A stretch of DNA of 64,000 nucleotides, taken from the NCBI RefSeq assembly GCF_000242915.1, contig NZ_AFRZ01000001.1, forward strand, positions 2,418,001 to 2,482,000. The letters are read 5' to 3'. The position numbers were made by a program, and so were the translations under genes. The notes beneath the pieces are model-generated. The model was not told the DNA's origin. It worked only from the letters and a program-made list of their open reading frames with translations, and searched no databases. The DNA is from Sulfurimonas gotlandica GD1. GTDB taxonomy: Bacteria; Campylobacterota; Campylobacteria; Campylobacterales; Sulfurimonadaceae. Positions 37,339 to 46,853 of this stretch are shown here, one piece after another (positions within the stretch are counted from its first letter, which is position 1; each line of letters begins with the position of its first letter).

Positions 37339-37356
37339 CTAAATACATAGTTATTA

Positions 37357-37381
37357 CTATTCATCCTTTTTGGATGAATAG
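37357..37381. terminator. Bidirectional terminator between oadB and the signalling cluster
   Basis: CTATTCATCC (37357-37366) and GGATGAATAG (37372-37381) form a perfect ten-base-pair stem with loop TTTTT. It lies between two convergent genes and is followed by an AT-rich stretch on each side. Confidence 0.75.
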
Positions 37382-37393
37382 ATATTTTCTATA

Positions 37394-38455
37394 CTAAAAA
37401 AACTCAATCTCTCCAGACTCTAATTCATCCTCTACAAATGAAGCAATAATCTGACGTATACTAAGCGTTGTTGGATCATGAATATGATGAGAGTTTTTCA
37501 TAGCAATACTCTCTACACTAAATCTCTCTACATATCGATGCATATCTGAACTAACAGCATCAAATAGTCTAAAAACACTGTCACTGTCATTTGTAAGAAT
37601 ATCCATAAACTCATCTGTGTGCTCGCTAAGAGCTTTAGAAAGTTCATCCATGCTGGCAGCTAATGAGTCTAAATACGGTGAGTACCTAAGTAAAAGTGAA
37701 GATGTTTTAGAAAATATATTTGATATTTCTAAAATATCATCTTTGTTTGAATGCATAAGTGCTAAAGAAATATATTCTGATATCTCATTAAAATACTCAA
37801 GTAAATCATCAGCATCATCTTTTAAAAACACTACGTTTTCATCTCCTTCATCCTCGTCTTTTTCAAAATACTCTGGCATGATTTCATCAGCTTGTACTTC
37901 TTCATCATTTGAAGTTGCCATTTGTAATAATTTTTCAACTTGAGCGTGTTTTGTATCAATTGTGTTATTTTTAGATTTTATCTCTTTTAATTGTTTTTCT
38001 AACTCTTCATTTTTTTCATTTAACTCATTAACTAATTCGATATTTTGTATTTGTGTATATGCGTCTCTGCTTATTGGGTATAGAGTATTTATAACTTCTT
38101 TTTGAATGATTGGTTTTAGTATGAAGCTATTTATTCCTGCTTTTATCAGATCAATCAATATATCTGACTCATTATGTGCGGATATAGCAACTATCTTTTG
38201 TTCTGTGTTTATCTCTTTAATCTTAGATATCATCTCTATACCATTCATTTTTGGCATATTTATATCTGTAATCACCATATCGTACTGCTTTTTATTATAT
38301 AAAGCCAATCCCTCTTCTCCATCACAAGCTGCATCAATCTCTTTAAAAAAAGGCTCAAACAGAAAAACTGTACTCTCTCTTAGTTGATTATCATCCTCAA
38401 CGTATAAAACATTTAGATGCTTTGTATACTGTCTTAAATCTTTTGCATTGTACAT
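37394..38455 (-). CDS. Response regulator with coiled coil and EIEFF C-terminal domain
   Basis: This 353-residue protein has a receiver (residues about 10-125; VEDDNQLRES, phospho-Asp in MVITDINMPKMNG, Lys in FILKPI), a coiled coil (about 138-180) and an acidic linker. Its C-terminal helical domain (about 215-353) is shared with the protein at 16990-17934, down to the last residues EIEFF. It is not a DNA-binding output. It is the last gene of the cluster, one base after the preceding stop, so it probably receives phosphate from the neighbouring kinases. Confidence 0.82.
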   Translation of the reverse strand: MYNAKDLRQYTKHLNVLYVEDDNQLRESTVFLFEPFFKEIDAACDGEEGLALYNKKQYDMVITDINMPKMNGIEMISKIKEINTEQKIVAISAHNESDILIDLIKAGINSFILKPIIQKEVINTLYPISRDAYTQIQNIELVNELNEKNEELEKQLKEIKSKNNTIDTKHAQVEKLLQMATSNDEEVQADEIMPEYFEKDEDEGDENVVFLKDDADDLLEYFNEISEYISLALMHSNKDDILEISNIFSKTSSLLLRYSPYLDSLAASMDELSKALSEHTDEFMDILTNDSDSVFRLFDAVSSDMHRYVERFSVESIAMKNSHHIHDPTTLSIRQIIASFVEDELESGEIEFF

Positions 38456-38456
38456 A

Positions 38457-39692
38457 TTAATCCTTTTCTTTTGATTTTGGAATGCTTATAATAAATTCTG
38501 CCCCATTAGAAACTTCCGAGTTTTTAACACTTAAACTACCATTTACATGATGTTCTATAATCGTTTTTGCCATGTGAAGTCCAAGACCGGTTCCATTTTT
38601 TTCACTTTTTGTTGAAAAGTATGGTAAAAATATGTTATCAATTATATTTTCAGGAATACCACCTGCATTATCAGCAATACTTACGACAATATTATCAGCA
38701 TCTTGTGTTATATAAATAGATATTTTCGCATCAGTAATATTTTTTTCCAATAGGGCATCTACAGCATTGTTGATTATACTTATGAAGACTTGTTTCAACT
38801 CACCTTCAAATGTATAAACTTCTCTGTTATCAACATCTGCACACTTATAATCAACTTCTATATTGTTTCCATTAGGATTTAGTATTCTAAGTACACTGTC
38901 CATCGCATCGCAAATATCAATAGTAGTTTTCTTGTTGTCAGGACGATAAAAGTTTCTAAAGTCATTTATTGTTTTTGAAAGAAATATAGCAGTGTCTTCT
39001 ATCTTCTCAAATGCTTTATTAAAATCAGCAGTAATAGCTTCTACTGGGTTTTCTTCTTCCTCATAGATGCCAAGATCAAGCCTTGTTTTTAGTCCGGACA
39101 ATGTAGTTGTTATGGAAGACAAAGGTTGTCTCCATTGATGCGATATCATAGATATCATCTCACCTGTTTGAGCAAGTTTTGACTGTTGAATCAGCATCTG
39201 CTCCTGATCTTGTTTCTCTTTTGTTATTTTTACTATATCTTTGTTTAGTTCATTTGCCTGTTCTAGAAGTAATTTTGCCTGTAGAATGATTGAAATTTGT
39301 TCCATACTTACATGCATGAAGCTATTTATAGTGAAAGGTTTTACAATAAAACCAGAAATATTTAAAGAGAGCAAATCCATAAGTTTTTCAGACTCATTAC
39401 TAGCAGAGATTACAATAAATTTTTGTTTTGGATTTATCTCTTTTACTTTTTTTATTAATTCTATACCATGCATACCTGGCATATTCAAATCTGTATATAT
39501 GATGTCGTATTTATTCTGTTTGAACATCTCAAGTGCTTCTGCTCCACTGTTTGCAATATCTACAGACTCAAAAAAACGTTGCGCTATCTCTTTGTAGTAT
39601 TTTGTGAGTTCAACTTCATCATCTACCATTAGTATGGAGATATTCAAACACATCTGCTTAAACTGTTTTATATCTTCTAAGTTAATATTCAT
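38457..39692 (-). CDS. Receiver-histidine kinase protein
   Basis: This 411-residue soluble protein has an N-terminal receiver (VDDEVELTKYYKEI, phospho-Asp in IIYTDLNMPGMHG), a coiled coil and a histidine-kinase core. Its H box is MISMISHQWRQPLSSI, its N box IINNAVDALLE and its G box GTGLGLHMAKTIIEHH. Cytoplasmic receiver-first kinases act as relay nodes rather than sensors. The HQWRQP H box is shared with two other kinases in this cluster, indicating a common origin. Confidence 0.9.
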   Translation of the reverse strand: MNINLEDIKQFKQMCLNISILMVDDEVELTKYYKEIAQRFFESVDIANSGAEALEMFKQNKYDIIYTDLNMPGMHGIELIKKVKEINPKQKFIVISASNESEKLMDLLSLNISGFIVKPFTINSFMHVSMEQISIILQAKLLLEQANELNKDIVKITKEKQDQEQMLIQQSKLAQTGEMISMISHQWRQPLSSITTTLSGLKTRLDLGIYEEEENPVEAITADFNKAFEKIEDTAIFLSKTINDFRNFYRPDNKKTTIDICDAMDSVLRILNPNGNNIEVDYKCADVDNREVYTFEGELKQVFISIINNAVDALLEKNITDAKISIYITQDADNIVVSIADNAGGIPENIIDNIFLPYFSTKSEKNGTGLGLHMAKTIIEHHVNGSLSVKNSEVSNGAEFIISIPKSKEKD

Positions 39693-39700
39693 AAAGCATC

Positions 39701-41419
39701 CTATAGTAGCTTTGTTGATGGAATGGAGAAGTGAAATCCTTGATACTCATCTATTCCTAACTCTTTTAGTGCAAGAAAAATCTCTTGTGTACTAACAAAC
39801 TCTGCAATTACTTTTATATCTAACTTGTGTGAAAATTCACAAATTGCTTTTATCAAAGTATATGTACGATTATCTTCGAGTATGTTCTTTGTTAAAGAAC
39901 CGTCTATTTTAATAAAATCAGGATCTAGTTTTAAAATATGTTCAAAGTTTGAATATCCGGAACCAAAGTCATCTATTGCTATTCTTACACCTTTATCTCT
40001 AAACTCCTTTAGCACATTCATAACTAATTCATAGTCACTTACTGTCTCGCTCTCTAATATTTCTAGTATTAGTCTATTTTCTACCCCGTATTTTTTTATT
40101 TGTGCATGGAGAAATTCAACTCTTAGCGAGTCTGATAAGTCTTCAAAAGATAGGTTTATTGAAAAATCAATATCTTTATCTTGCATAAATGAAAAGGTTT
40201 TTTGGACCATTATTCTTGTTAATTTATTATACTGTCTTGTATTTACTGCTGCATCTAGAAAAAAGAAAGGTGATATTAGTTTTTCTTCTCCGTCTTTACA
40301 CTGTTTTAGACGCATTAGACTTTCATATTTGACTACATTTTGAGACATGTCTACTATGCCTTGAAATACAGGTAAAATAGAATCATTCTTAAGAGCAGAC
40401 TTTATCTCTTTTTTCCAGTATAGATCATTGATAAGTCTTTTGGAAGTATCCATCTCTTCAGTATATAAAGCGATTGATAAGTTATCTTTTTTTGCATGTT
40501 TTAGTGCCATGTCTGCTTTTATAAATGGGCGTTCTTCATTTACACTAGCTCCTATAGTTACTTCAATTTCTATATCTTCTTCTATCTCTTCAAGATAAAT
40601 TTTTATACTCTCAAAATGCTTTAATAGTTTTTCCTTTTCTGCCTCGAAATTATTTTTAATAGAAGATTTTTTGTTTTTTTGAAGTACAAAACCATCTCCA
40701 TAAACTCTATAAAGCATGTAATTATTTTCTTTATTGAAATCTTGCAAGTTCTGAGCAAATTTTTTCAAAATTACATTTCCGGACTTTAACCCATAGATAT
40801 CGTTGAATTTTTGAAAGCCATTAATATCTATTAAATATATTGTCTCATTAGAACTTGAACCAATGTTTTTCATCATATAAGTATGATTTCCAAGATTAGT
40901 AAGATTGTCATGATAGAGTCTATGCTCTAGTTCTAGTGTTCTCTCTTTTACTTTACTTTCTAGATTTACATTGGACAACTCAAGTTCTCTTTGATAGCTT
41001 TGTATCTCTTTTTGAAGGTGAATTTTCTCAACAGATTTTAAAAGTGTATTAGTAAATTGACTGATCTCTAATGGTTTTAAAAGATAGCCATCTATTCCTA
41101 TTTGTATGCTAGATATAAAGTAATTTTCTTCGTTATGAGCTGAAAGAATAAGTATCGGTATTGATTTATTTATACTTTTTATCTCTTTTGCCATTTCAAG
41201 ACCATTCATCTTTGGCATATTTATATCTGTTATTATCATATCAAAGTTATTTTCTTTGAACTTTGCCAAACCATCTTTACCATCTACTGCGACTATAATA
41301 GATTTAAAAAAACGTTTTAGCATCTCCATAGTAAATTGTCTTGCATCTTCATTATCTTCTACATAGAGAATATTTAATTTATTACATAAAAGTACACATT
41401 CTTGAATTCTATTGTGCAT
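39701..41419 (-). CDS. Receiver-degenerate GGDEF-EAL protein (c-di-GMP phosphodiesterase)
   Basis: This 572-residue protein has a receiver (LYVEDNEDARQFTMEM, phospho-Asp in MIITDINMPKMNG), a coiled coil and a GGDEF domain whose active site reads YGDGF instead of GGDEF, so it is unlikely to make c-di-GMP. A C-terminal EAL domain follows, with ESLMRLK, IDDFGSGYSN and a final VIAEFVS, which keep the metal ligands. It probably hydrolyses c-di-GMP under phosphorylation control. It overlaps the upstream kinase gene by eleven bases. Confidence 0.9.
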   Translation of the reverse strand: MHNRIQECVLLCNKLNILYVEDNEDARQFTMEMLKRFFKSIIVAVDGKDGLAKFKENNFDMIITDINMPKMNGLEMAKEIKSINKSIPILILSAHNEENYFISSIQIGIDGYLLKPLEISQFTNTLLKSVEKIHLQKEIQSYQRELELSNVNLESKVKERTLELEHRLYHDNLTNLGNHTYMMKNIGSSSNETIYLIDINGFQKFNDIYGLKSGNVILKKFAQNLQDFNKENNYMLYRVYGDGFVLQKNKKSSIKNNFEAEKEKLLKHFESIKIYLEEIEEDIEIEVTIGASVNEERPFIKADMALKHAKKDNLSIALYTEEMDTSKRLINDLYWKKEIKSALKNDSILPVFQGIVDMSQNVVKYESLMRLKQCKDGEEKLISPFFFLDAAVNTRQYNKLTRIMVQKTFSFMQDKDIDFSINLSFEDLSDSLRVEFLHAQIKKYGVENRLILEILESETVSDYELVMNVLKEFRDKGVRIAIDDFGSGYSNFEHILKLDPDFIKIDGSLTKNILEDNRTYTLIKAICEFSHKLDIKVIAEFVSTQEIFLALKELGIDEYQGFHFSIPSTKLL

Positions 41420-43328
41420 TTATAATCTCCTTTGTATTTATTGGCAGAGCAATTGTAAACCTTGCCCCATCTTCACTATTCTCTACTTTTAAACTGCCTT
41501 TACAGTGATCTTCTATAATTGTTTTCGACATATAAAGTCCAAGTCCTGTGCCATCTTTAGCTATTTTAGTACTAAAGTAAGGTTCAAATATATTTTTTAT
41601 AATATCATCCGGTACACCACCTGCATTATCTTCTACAACTAAATATACATACTCTTCGTCCTTGTACCCACTAATACAAATAAAAGCATCATTAATCTCT
41701 TTATCCTGAAGAATATCTTCTGCATTTTTTAGTATGTTAAGCAGTACTTGTCTAACTTCGTTTATATATGTCTCAACTGTAATATCTTCGTTAAATATTA
41801 ATTTTATATTAATATTTTTTGTTTTAAGAGTTGGCCCTATGATATCTATACTGCTATTTATGAGCTCTTTTATCTCGATTTTTTTTATAATTTTTTCTTC
41901 TTTGAAAAACCCCCTAAAATCATCAATAGTTGAAGATAGATGCTGAGAAAGTTCATTAATAGACTCTAGTCTCTCTTGAAAAAAATCTGCCTTATATTGG
42001 TCCATCATAATATCTAGTGTTAATGTACCTGAAATCGCAGAGATAGATGCTAAAGGCTGACGCCATTGATGAGCTATCATACTTATCATTTCACCCATCT
42101 GAGCTAGGCGAGATTGTTGTAGCATGTGTGATGATTGTTCTTCATTTTTTTTGACTTCTTCTCGCACACGTTGTTCCAAAGATAAGTTAAGAGATTCTAA
42201 ATCACTCTCAAGCTTTTTCATAGCGGTAATATCATGCAAAAGAACATGTAAAACTTCTTTACCCTTTATTGGAATTTGTGTACGTATAACATCAACAATT
42301 ACAGATGTTGAATCAGATTTTAGATGTTCCCATTCATAGTGCATAATACTCTCATTTATGATTTTCTTCATGATGTCTGATGATAATGAGCCGTCAGGTT
42401 GACGTTCTGGAGAAAAATCACAAGGTTTTTTATTTAATATTGCTTCTTTATTTTCCAGTTTTAAGAGTTTTAAAACGGCTTCGTTACAGTCTATATATTT
42501 ATTATCTTCCATTATTACAGTAGCATTTGAAGATTGGTAAAAAAGTTTTTCATATACCTCTTTTTGTTCGGCTACTAAGTCCATGTTTTCTTTATATGTT
42601 AGTGTTATATATAGACGGCTATAAAATTCTCCCTTACTAAAAGGTTTATGAAGGTAGTCATTCGCTCCATGCTTCATACAGTCTACTATTGTTGATTGAG
42701 CATCAACGGATGATATTACAATCATTGGAATATCTTTGAGTTTATGGTTATTTCTTACGCTTTTAATTAATTCAAGACCATTCATATTTGGCATCTCATA
42801 ATCTGTTATGACTAGATTGATATCAGGGTTTTTATTTAGAATATTTAGTGCTATTTTTCCATCTTCAGCTTCTAAAACATGGAACTTATGTCTTCGTAGT
42901 AAGTTTGATATCATTAAACGAAAAAGTGCAGAGTCATCAACTACTAGTATAGTTTCATATTGATTGATTTCTAGTCTCTTTAGCAGTTTTACAGTATCTT
43001 CTGCATTTGATATTGAAAATTTATCAATATAATCTACAACATCCTCTTTGACAAGATTTTCTCTAATTTTAGGATTTTCTTCACCACTTAGCAAAATTAC
43101 AGGGATGCCTTTTTTAACTACATATTTGACTGTAACTTCTGGCTTGTCATCACTGTCTAAAGATATTAAAGCCAGATCTACAGCTGTATCTTTGTTGAGA
43201 AGATCTTTAAGCTCTGTAAATGAACCCACACTAAGAACTTCATAACCAAGTGGAGTTATTAAGTTTTTGTAAAAGAGTTGAATTGTTTTACTCTCTTCAA
43301 ATATTACGGCGAGCTTTTTTTTAGTCAT
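41409..43328 (-). CDS. Hybrid kinase: degenerate receiver + receiver + PAS + histidine kinase
   Basis: About 639 residues from the ATG at 43326-43328 (GGAGAAATAGT upstream). A degenerate receiver lacking the acidic pocket (about residues 1-120) precedes a real receiver (VVDDSALFRLMISNLL, LVITDYEMPNMNG), a PAS domain (about 260-370), and a kinase core with MISMIAHQWRQPLASI and GTGLGLYMSKTIIEDH. No membrane segment is seen. The kinase region is almost the same as that of the adjacent gene 43740-45125, so they are recent duplicates. Function: a relay or sensor of a cytoplasmic signal. Confidence 0.88.
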   Translation of the reverse strand: MTKKKLAVIFEESKTIQLFYKNLITPLGYEVLSVGSFTELKDLLNKDTAVDLALISLDSDDKPEVTVKYVVKKGIPVILLSGEENPKIRENLVKEDVVDYIDKFSISNAEDTVKLLKRLEINQYETILVVDDSALFRLMISNLLRRHKFHVLEAEDGKIALNILNKNPDINLVITDYEMPNMNGLELIKSVRNNHKLKDIPMIVISSVDAQSTIVDCMKHGANDYLHKPFSKGEFYSRLYITLTYKENMDLVAEQKEVYEKLFYQSSNATVIMEDNKYIDCNEAVLKLLKLENKEAILNKKPCDFSPERQPDGSLSSDIMKKIINESIMHYEWEHLKSDSTSVIVDVIRTQIPIKGKEVLHVLLHDITAMKKLESDLESLNLSLEQRVREEVKKNEEQSSHMLQQSRLAQMGEMISMIAHQWRQPLASISAISGTLTLDIMMDQYKADFFQERLESINELSQHLSSTIDDFRGFFKEEKIIKKIEIKELINSSIDIIGPTLKTKNINIKLIFNEDITVETYINEVRQVLLNILKNAEDILQDKEINDAFICISGYKDEEYVYLVVEDNAGGVPDDIIKNIFEPYFSTKIAKDGTGLGLYMSKTIIEDHCKGSLKVENSEDGARFTIALPINTKEIINAQ

Positions 43329-43329
43329 A

Positions 43330-43743
43330 CTATTTCTCCATATCTTGTTGATTTGCAAAACTATTTAATAATTCTATTAGTCTTGAAAGATTAAGTGGCT
43401 TTTCTAAGTAGTCTGTAACGCCGGCATGATTTGCAGAGTCTTTAAAACTACTTTCGTTATGTGCAGATAGCAATATAATTGGAACATCTTGATTTATATC
43501 TCTGATTTTTTTACTCATTTCTATACCATCCATTTTAGGCATATTTATATCTGACATTATTAATGAAATATCTTTTACTTTAAAAATTTCCAATGCTTCT
43601 AATCCATTTTCACAAACAGCTATATTTTTAAAAAAGCGACTTAATAATTCCATAGTAAATTGTCTTGCTTCTTCATTATCTTCTACGTAAAGTAGCTCAA
43701 TACTATTGCAATATACTATGATTTCTTTCATAGAGGCGTTCAT
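43330..43743 (-). CDS. Single-domain response regulator
   Basis: This 137-residue receiver-only protein has VEDNEEARQFTMELLSRFF, phospho-Asp in LIMSDINMPKMDG and the lysine in DYLEKPLN. It is close to the receiver of the EAL protein at 39701-41419, with the segment EDNE(E/D)ARQFTME shared. It starts four bases inside the end of the interrupted kinase gene. A CheY-like shuttle in a phosphorelay is the likely role. Confidence 0.9.
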   Translation of the reverse strand: MNASMKEIIVYCNSIELLYVEDNEEARQFTMELLSRFFKNIAVCENGLEALEIFKVKDISLIMSDINMPKMDGIEMSKKIRDINQDVPIILLSAHNESSFKDSANHAGVTDYLEKPLNLSRLIELLNSFANQQDMEK

Positions 43744-45125
43744 GTTTCTTCTCCATTAAAATATATTGGTAGCACAATTGTAAATAGAGCACCGTTGCTT
43801 GTGTTCTCTACTAAAAGTTTCCCTCTACAATGCTCTTGTATAATTATTTTTGACATATAAAGGCCAAGTCCTGTTCCATCTTTTTCTTTTTTTGTACTAA
43901 AGTATGGATCAAAAACTTGCTCCGTTATATCTTTAGGTATACCACCTGCATTATCTTCTATACTGATATATATTTCAGTATCTGTTTTATGAACATTTAT
44001 CCAGATCTTTGGCTCTTTTATTTTTTTATCTAATAATATATCTTCAGAGTTTTTCATTAGATTTAGAAGAACCTGTTTTATCTCATTTGTATAACTTTTT
44101 ATCTGAGGTTGATCTTCACAGTTAACTATAAGGTTGATGTTTTTGTTTTTTAAAGTTTGACCAATAATTGATATCGATTCATTGATTATTGACTTAACTT
44201 CAGAGACTTCTTCTTTTTTATCATTTTTGAAAAAAGTACGAAAATCATCTATAGTTACTGATAGATGCTGTGTTAACTCACTAATAGCTTCTAGTCTCTC
44301 TTTAAAAAACTTATTATTAAAGTTGTCCAGCATAAGGTCAAGTGTTAGTGTCCCAGATATTGCAGATATAGATGCCAATGGTTGACGCCACTGATGAGCT
44401 ATCATACTAATCATCTCTCCCATTTGTGCAAGACGAGATTGTTGAAGCATGTAAGAGGTTTGCTCTTGATTCTTTTTTATTTCAAGAGAGATTCGTTCTT
44501 CAAGATTTTCATTACTCTTTTTGAGAGCTATTGTTTTTGTTCTAATCTCTTTTTCTGCTGGCAAAAATATATAAAAAGCTTCAATAAGTAATACAAAAAG
44601 TAAAAGTATGATTAGAATTGTTTCTATGTTAACAATATTTTGTATTTTTTGTTCGCTCTCTTTTTGAAGTAAAAGTACAAAAGTGTCAATCTCGGTTACT
44701 AATATATTGTGCATTTTCTCAAAAACTTCATTAGTTAGTACGTGCTTTTTTTTATCTTCTATATTGGATGTCTCTTCAAAAGTATCTAAAAATTATTTTA
44801 TATATGAAATATACTCTTTTTTATTTTGTTGTGCAAAATAATATCCTTTGTTCTTTAGAGTAAGTTCGATTTCCTCGAACTCAATTATTGTCTCTTCTAA
44901 GGCTTTTTTATAGTTTTGTGTATAGTTATGCGAGAGATTGTTTACATAATTAAGCATTTTGACCACTAGCATACGTTCTTTGCCGCTTATATTAATGCAT
45001 CGTGCATATTTGCCTTGGTCTTTTACGAGAAAAAGTGTGCTTGAATAAACAAGTATTGCAAATACTGCTATTAAAATAAGTGCAAAAATATATTTTGCTC
45101 TAAAACTTATTTTGTATAAATTCAA
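43740..45125 (-). pseudogene. PilJ/NIT-type sensor histidine kinase interrupted by an in-frame stop codon
   Basis: Reading from 45125, the frame encodes one transmembrane helix and a type IV pili/NarX-type sensor start (INISGKERMLVVKML). It meets TAA at 44793-44795, then continues in the same frame without further stops through a second helix (ILIILLLFVLLIEAFYIFLP) into a kinase core (MISMIAHQWRQPLASI, GTGLGLYMSKIIIQEH) ending at 43740. About 461 residues in all. A restart at ATG 44714 could still give a cytoplasmic kinase of 324 residues. A nonsense mutation or a base error are the simplest causes. Confidence 0.8.
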
Positions 45126-45148
45126 TGCACTTTCCTTTTTTAAAATTA

Positions 45149-46660
45149 TTATTGTGTAATATTGAGTTTTTTAAATTCTCGTATTAACTCCATCTGACGG
45201 TTTGCAATATATTCTCCAATTAGCTTTTTATCTTTTGCACATACTTCAAATAGAATAACGAGATAATAACTACGCTTATTTTCATCTATGCGGTAAACGG
45301 TAGCCTCTGTACTTAGTGAAGTTTGCCTGTTGTTTATTTTAAAATTTATTGATAGATTTACCTTTTCATCTATCGCCATTCCTGCCGGTAATGCCTTAAT
45401 CTCAACTTTCGCAGAAACTTCTGATATATCTATGATAGTTGTCTCTGTTGTAAATTTTATCTCTTTGTAGAAAAGAGAACAGCTTTGTTTTTCACCTGGC
45501 TCTAATCTGATAAATTTTCTATCTGTAGCTGTTCTTTGTGAGAATTGCATATCTTTTATTGTGATAGTCTGATTGTCGTTATCTATATTATATATAGACT
45601 TACATACGACACTTTGAGGGAATATTTCTGAAGAGATGGTTGTAAACTTTGTTAGCTGCAAGATTTTAAGCTGTGAATTAACAGTTTTTAAAACTATCTC
45701 ATCATCTGTAATCTTTACAAGTACGGCAGGATTGACAATTGTCAGACCCTTATAAAAGTTATGTATTTTTACTTCTGCAGAGTTGTTTCTTACAATTTGC
45801 ATAAAAGTTATAACAGCCATTTTATCTTGAGCCATATTATCGTTATTTGTAGATTCACTATCAAACAGAGCCATGAGGTTTAACTCAGTTACATCATCTA
45901 AAGAGAGAATATAGTGTCCCTTTTTCTCAGGCACATCTCTTGATTTTAGAATCAGGTGTCTCTTTATACCTTCATGGTTTTCTATTTTTGTATGAAATAG
46001 TGTCCCAGAATTTTTAATTGCTTGCTCATACCAAGTTCCTGAGTCTGAACTATAAAGAAATTCTTTATGTTCAAGTAGTAACTTTTCCATATCAAACTTT
46101 TCATTAAACTCATCCAGTGTATCTACTCCAAAAAATTCCAAAAATCGCTGATTTGGCAGTATAAAGTTTCCTTCAAACATCATTACTACGATATTGTTCT
46201 GATAGTTGAAAATGTTTTGTAGCTGGTTTAAAAATAGACGACGGTTTTCTTCTTTATGAATTGATAAAACAGTATCGTAAATGGCATCTATTAGTTCAGG
46301 TATTTTTGTTGGCTTGTTTAGGTATCGAAAGACTTCAAGATTTATAGCTGCATGAAGATGCTCTTTCTCATCATGAGCAGATAAAATTAGAGTTTTGCAT
46401 TCTGGTTCTATTGCTTGTATTTTTTTTATCATTTTAAAGCCGTTCATTTTTGGCATATTAATATCTGTTATAATAATTTTAGGTTCATGCTCTAGAAATT
46501 TTTTATACCCCTCTTCACCGTCATTTGCAATGATAACATTGTCATTTACTCTCTCAAGTAGTTTTTTCATATTGTTACAAAGACCGATGTTGTCTTCTAC
46601 ATATAATAGAGGAATGTCTGTAGAAAGTTTTTTAATTGTCCGTATCTTGTCACTAACCAC
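45149..46660 (-). CDS. Receiver-PAS-like-PilZ response regulator
   Basis: This 503-residue protein has a receiver (VEDNIGLCNNMKKLLE, phospho-Asp in IIITDINMPKMNG), a PAS-like middle region (about 150-260, IVVMMFEGNFILPNQRFLEFF) and a C-terminal PilZ-type domain (about 385-503). RKFIR fits the RxxxR c-di-GMP site, while the second motif reads DISEVSA with Ser in place of the usual Gly. Binding of c-di-GMP is therefore plausible but weaker than standard. The start is GTG (GGGGACTTGA upstream). Confidence 0.82.
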   Translation of the reverse strand: MVSDKIRTIKKLSTDIPLLYVEDNIGLCNNMKKLLERVNDNVIIANDGEEGYKKFLEHEPKIIITDINMPKMNGFKMIKKIQAIEPECKTLILSAHDEKEHLHAAINLEVFRYLNKPTKIPELIDAIYDTVLSIHKEENRRLFLNQLQNIFNYQNNIVVMMFEGNFILPNQRFLEFFGVDTLDEFNEKFDMEKLLLEHKEFLYSSDSGTWYEQAIKNSGTLFHTKIENHEGIKRHLILKSRDVPEKKGHYILSLDDVTELNLMALFDSESTNNDNMAQDKMAVITFMQIVRNNSAEVKIHNFYKGLTIVNPAVLVKITDDEIVLKTVNSQLKILQLTKFTTISSEIFPQSVVCKSIYNIDNDNQTITIKDMQFSQRTATDRKFIRLEPGEKQSCSLFYKEIKFTTETTIIDISEVSAKVEIKALPAGMAIDEKVNLSINFKINNRQTSLSTEATVYRIDENKRSYYLVILFEVCAKDKKLIGEYIANRQMELIREFKKLNITQ

Positions 46661-46853
46661 TCAAGTCCCCTTTATAACGTGCTTTAATAGAATAAAATAC
46701 ATTATACATATATTAAAATTACTTATTACTTAAGGGAAATGTTTAATCACTAAAAGGTGATAATCTATTAGAATGCTAGATAGAGATGAGATGAAATTCA
46801 TTGTAGATGAAGCTCTAGCTATCTTAAAAGAAAGAAGCTAGCGATAGAATTGT

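Noticed and set aside
44793-44795. Selenocysteine or other recoding at the internal stop of the PilJ-type kinase
   Set aside because: The codon is TAA, not TGA, and there is no hairpin next to it. A mutation or base error is simpler.
46773-46841. A 22-codon open frame (MLDRDEMKFIVDEALAIL...) upstream of cheV
   Set aside because: Too short, no ribosome site, and no upstream in-frame continuation. It could be a fragment, but nothing supports expression.
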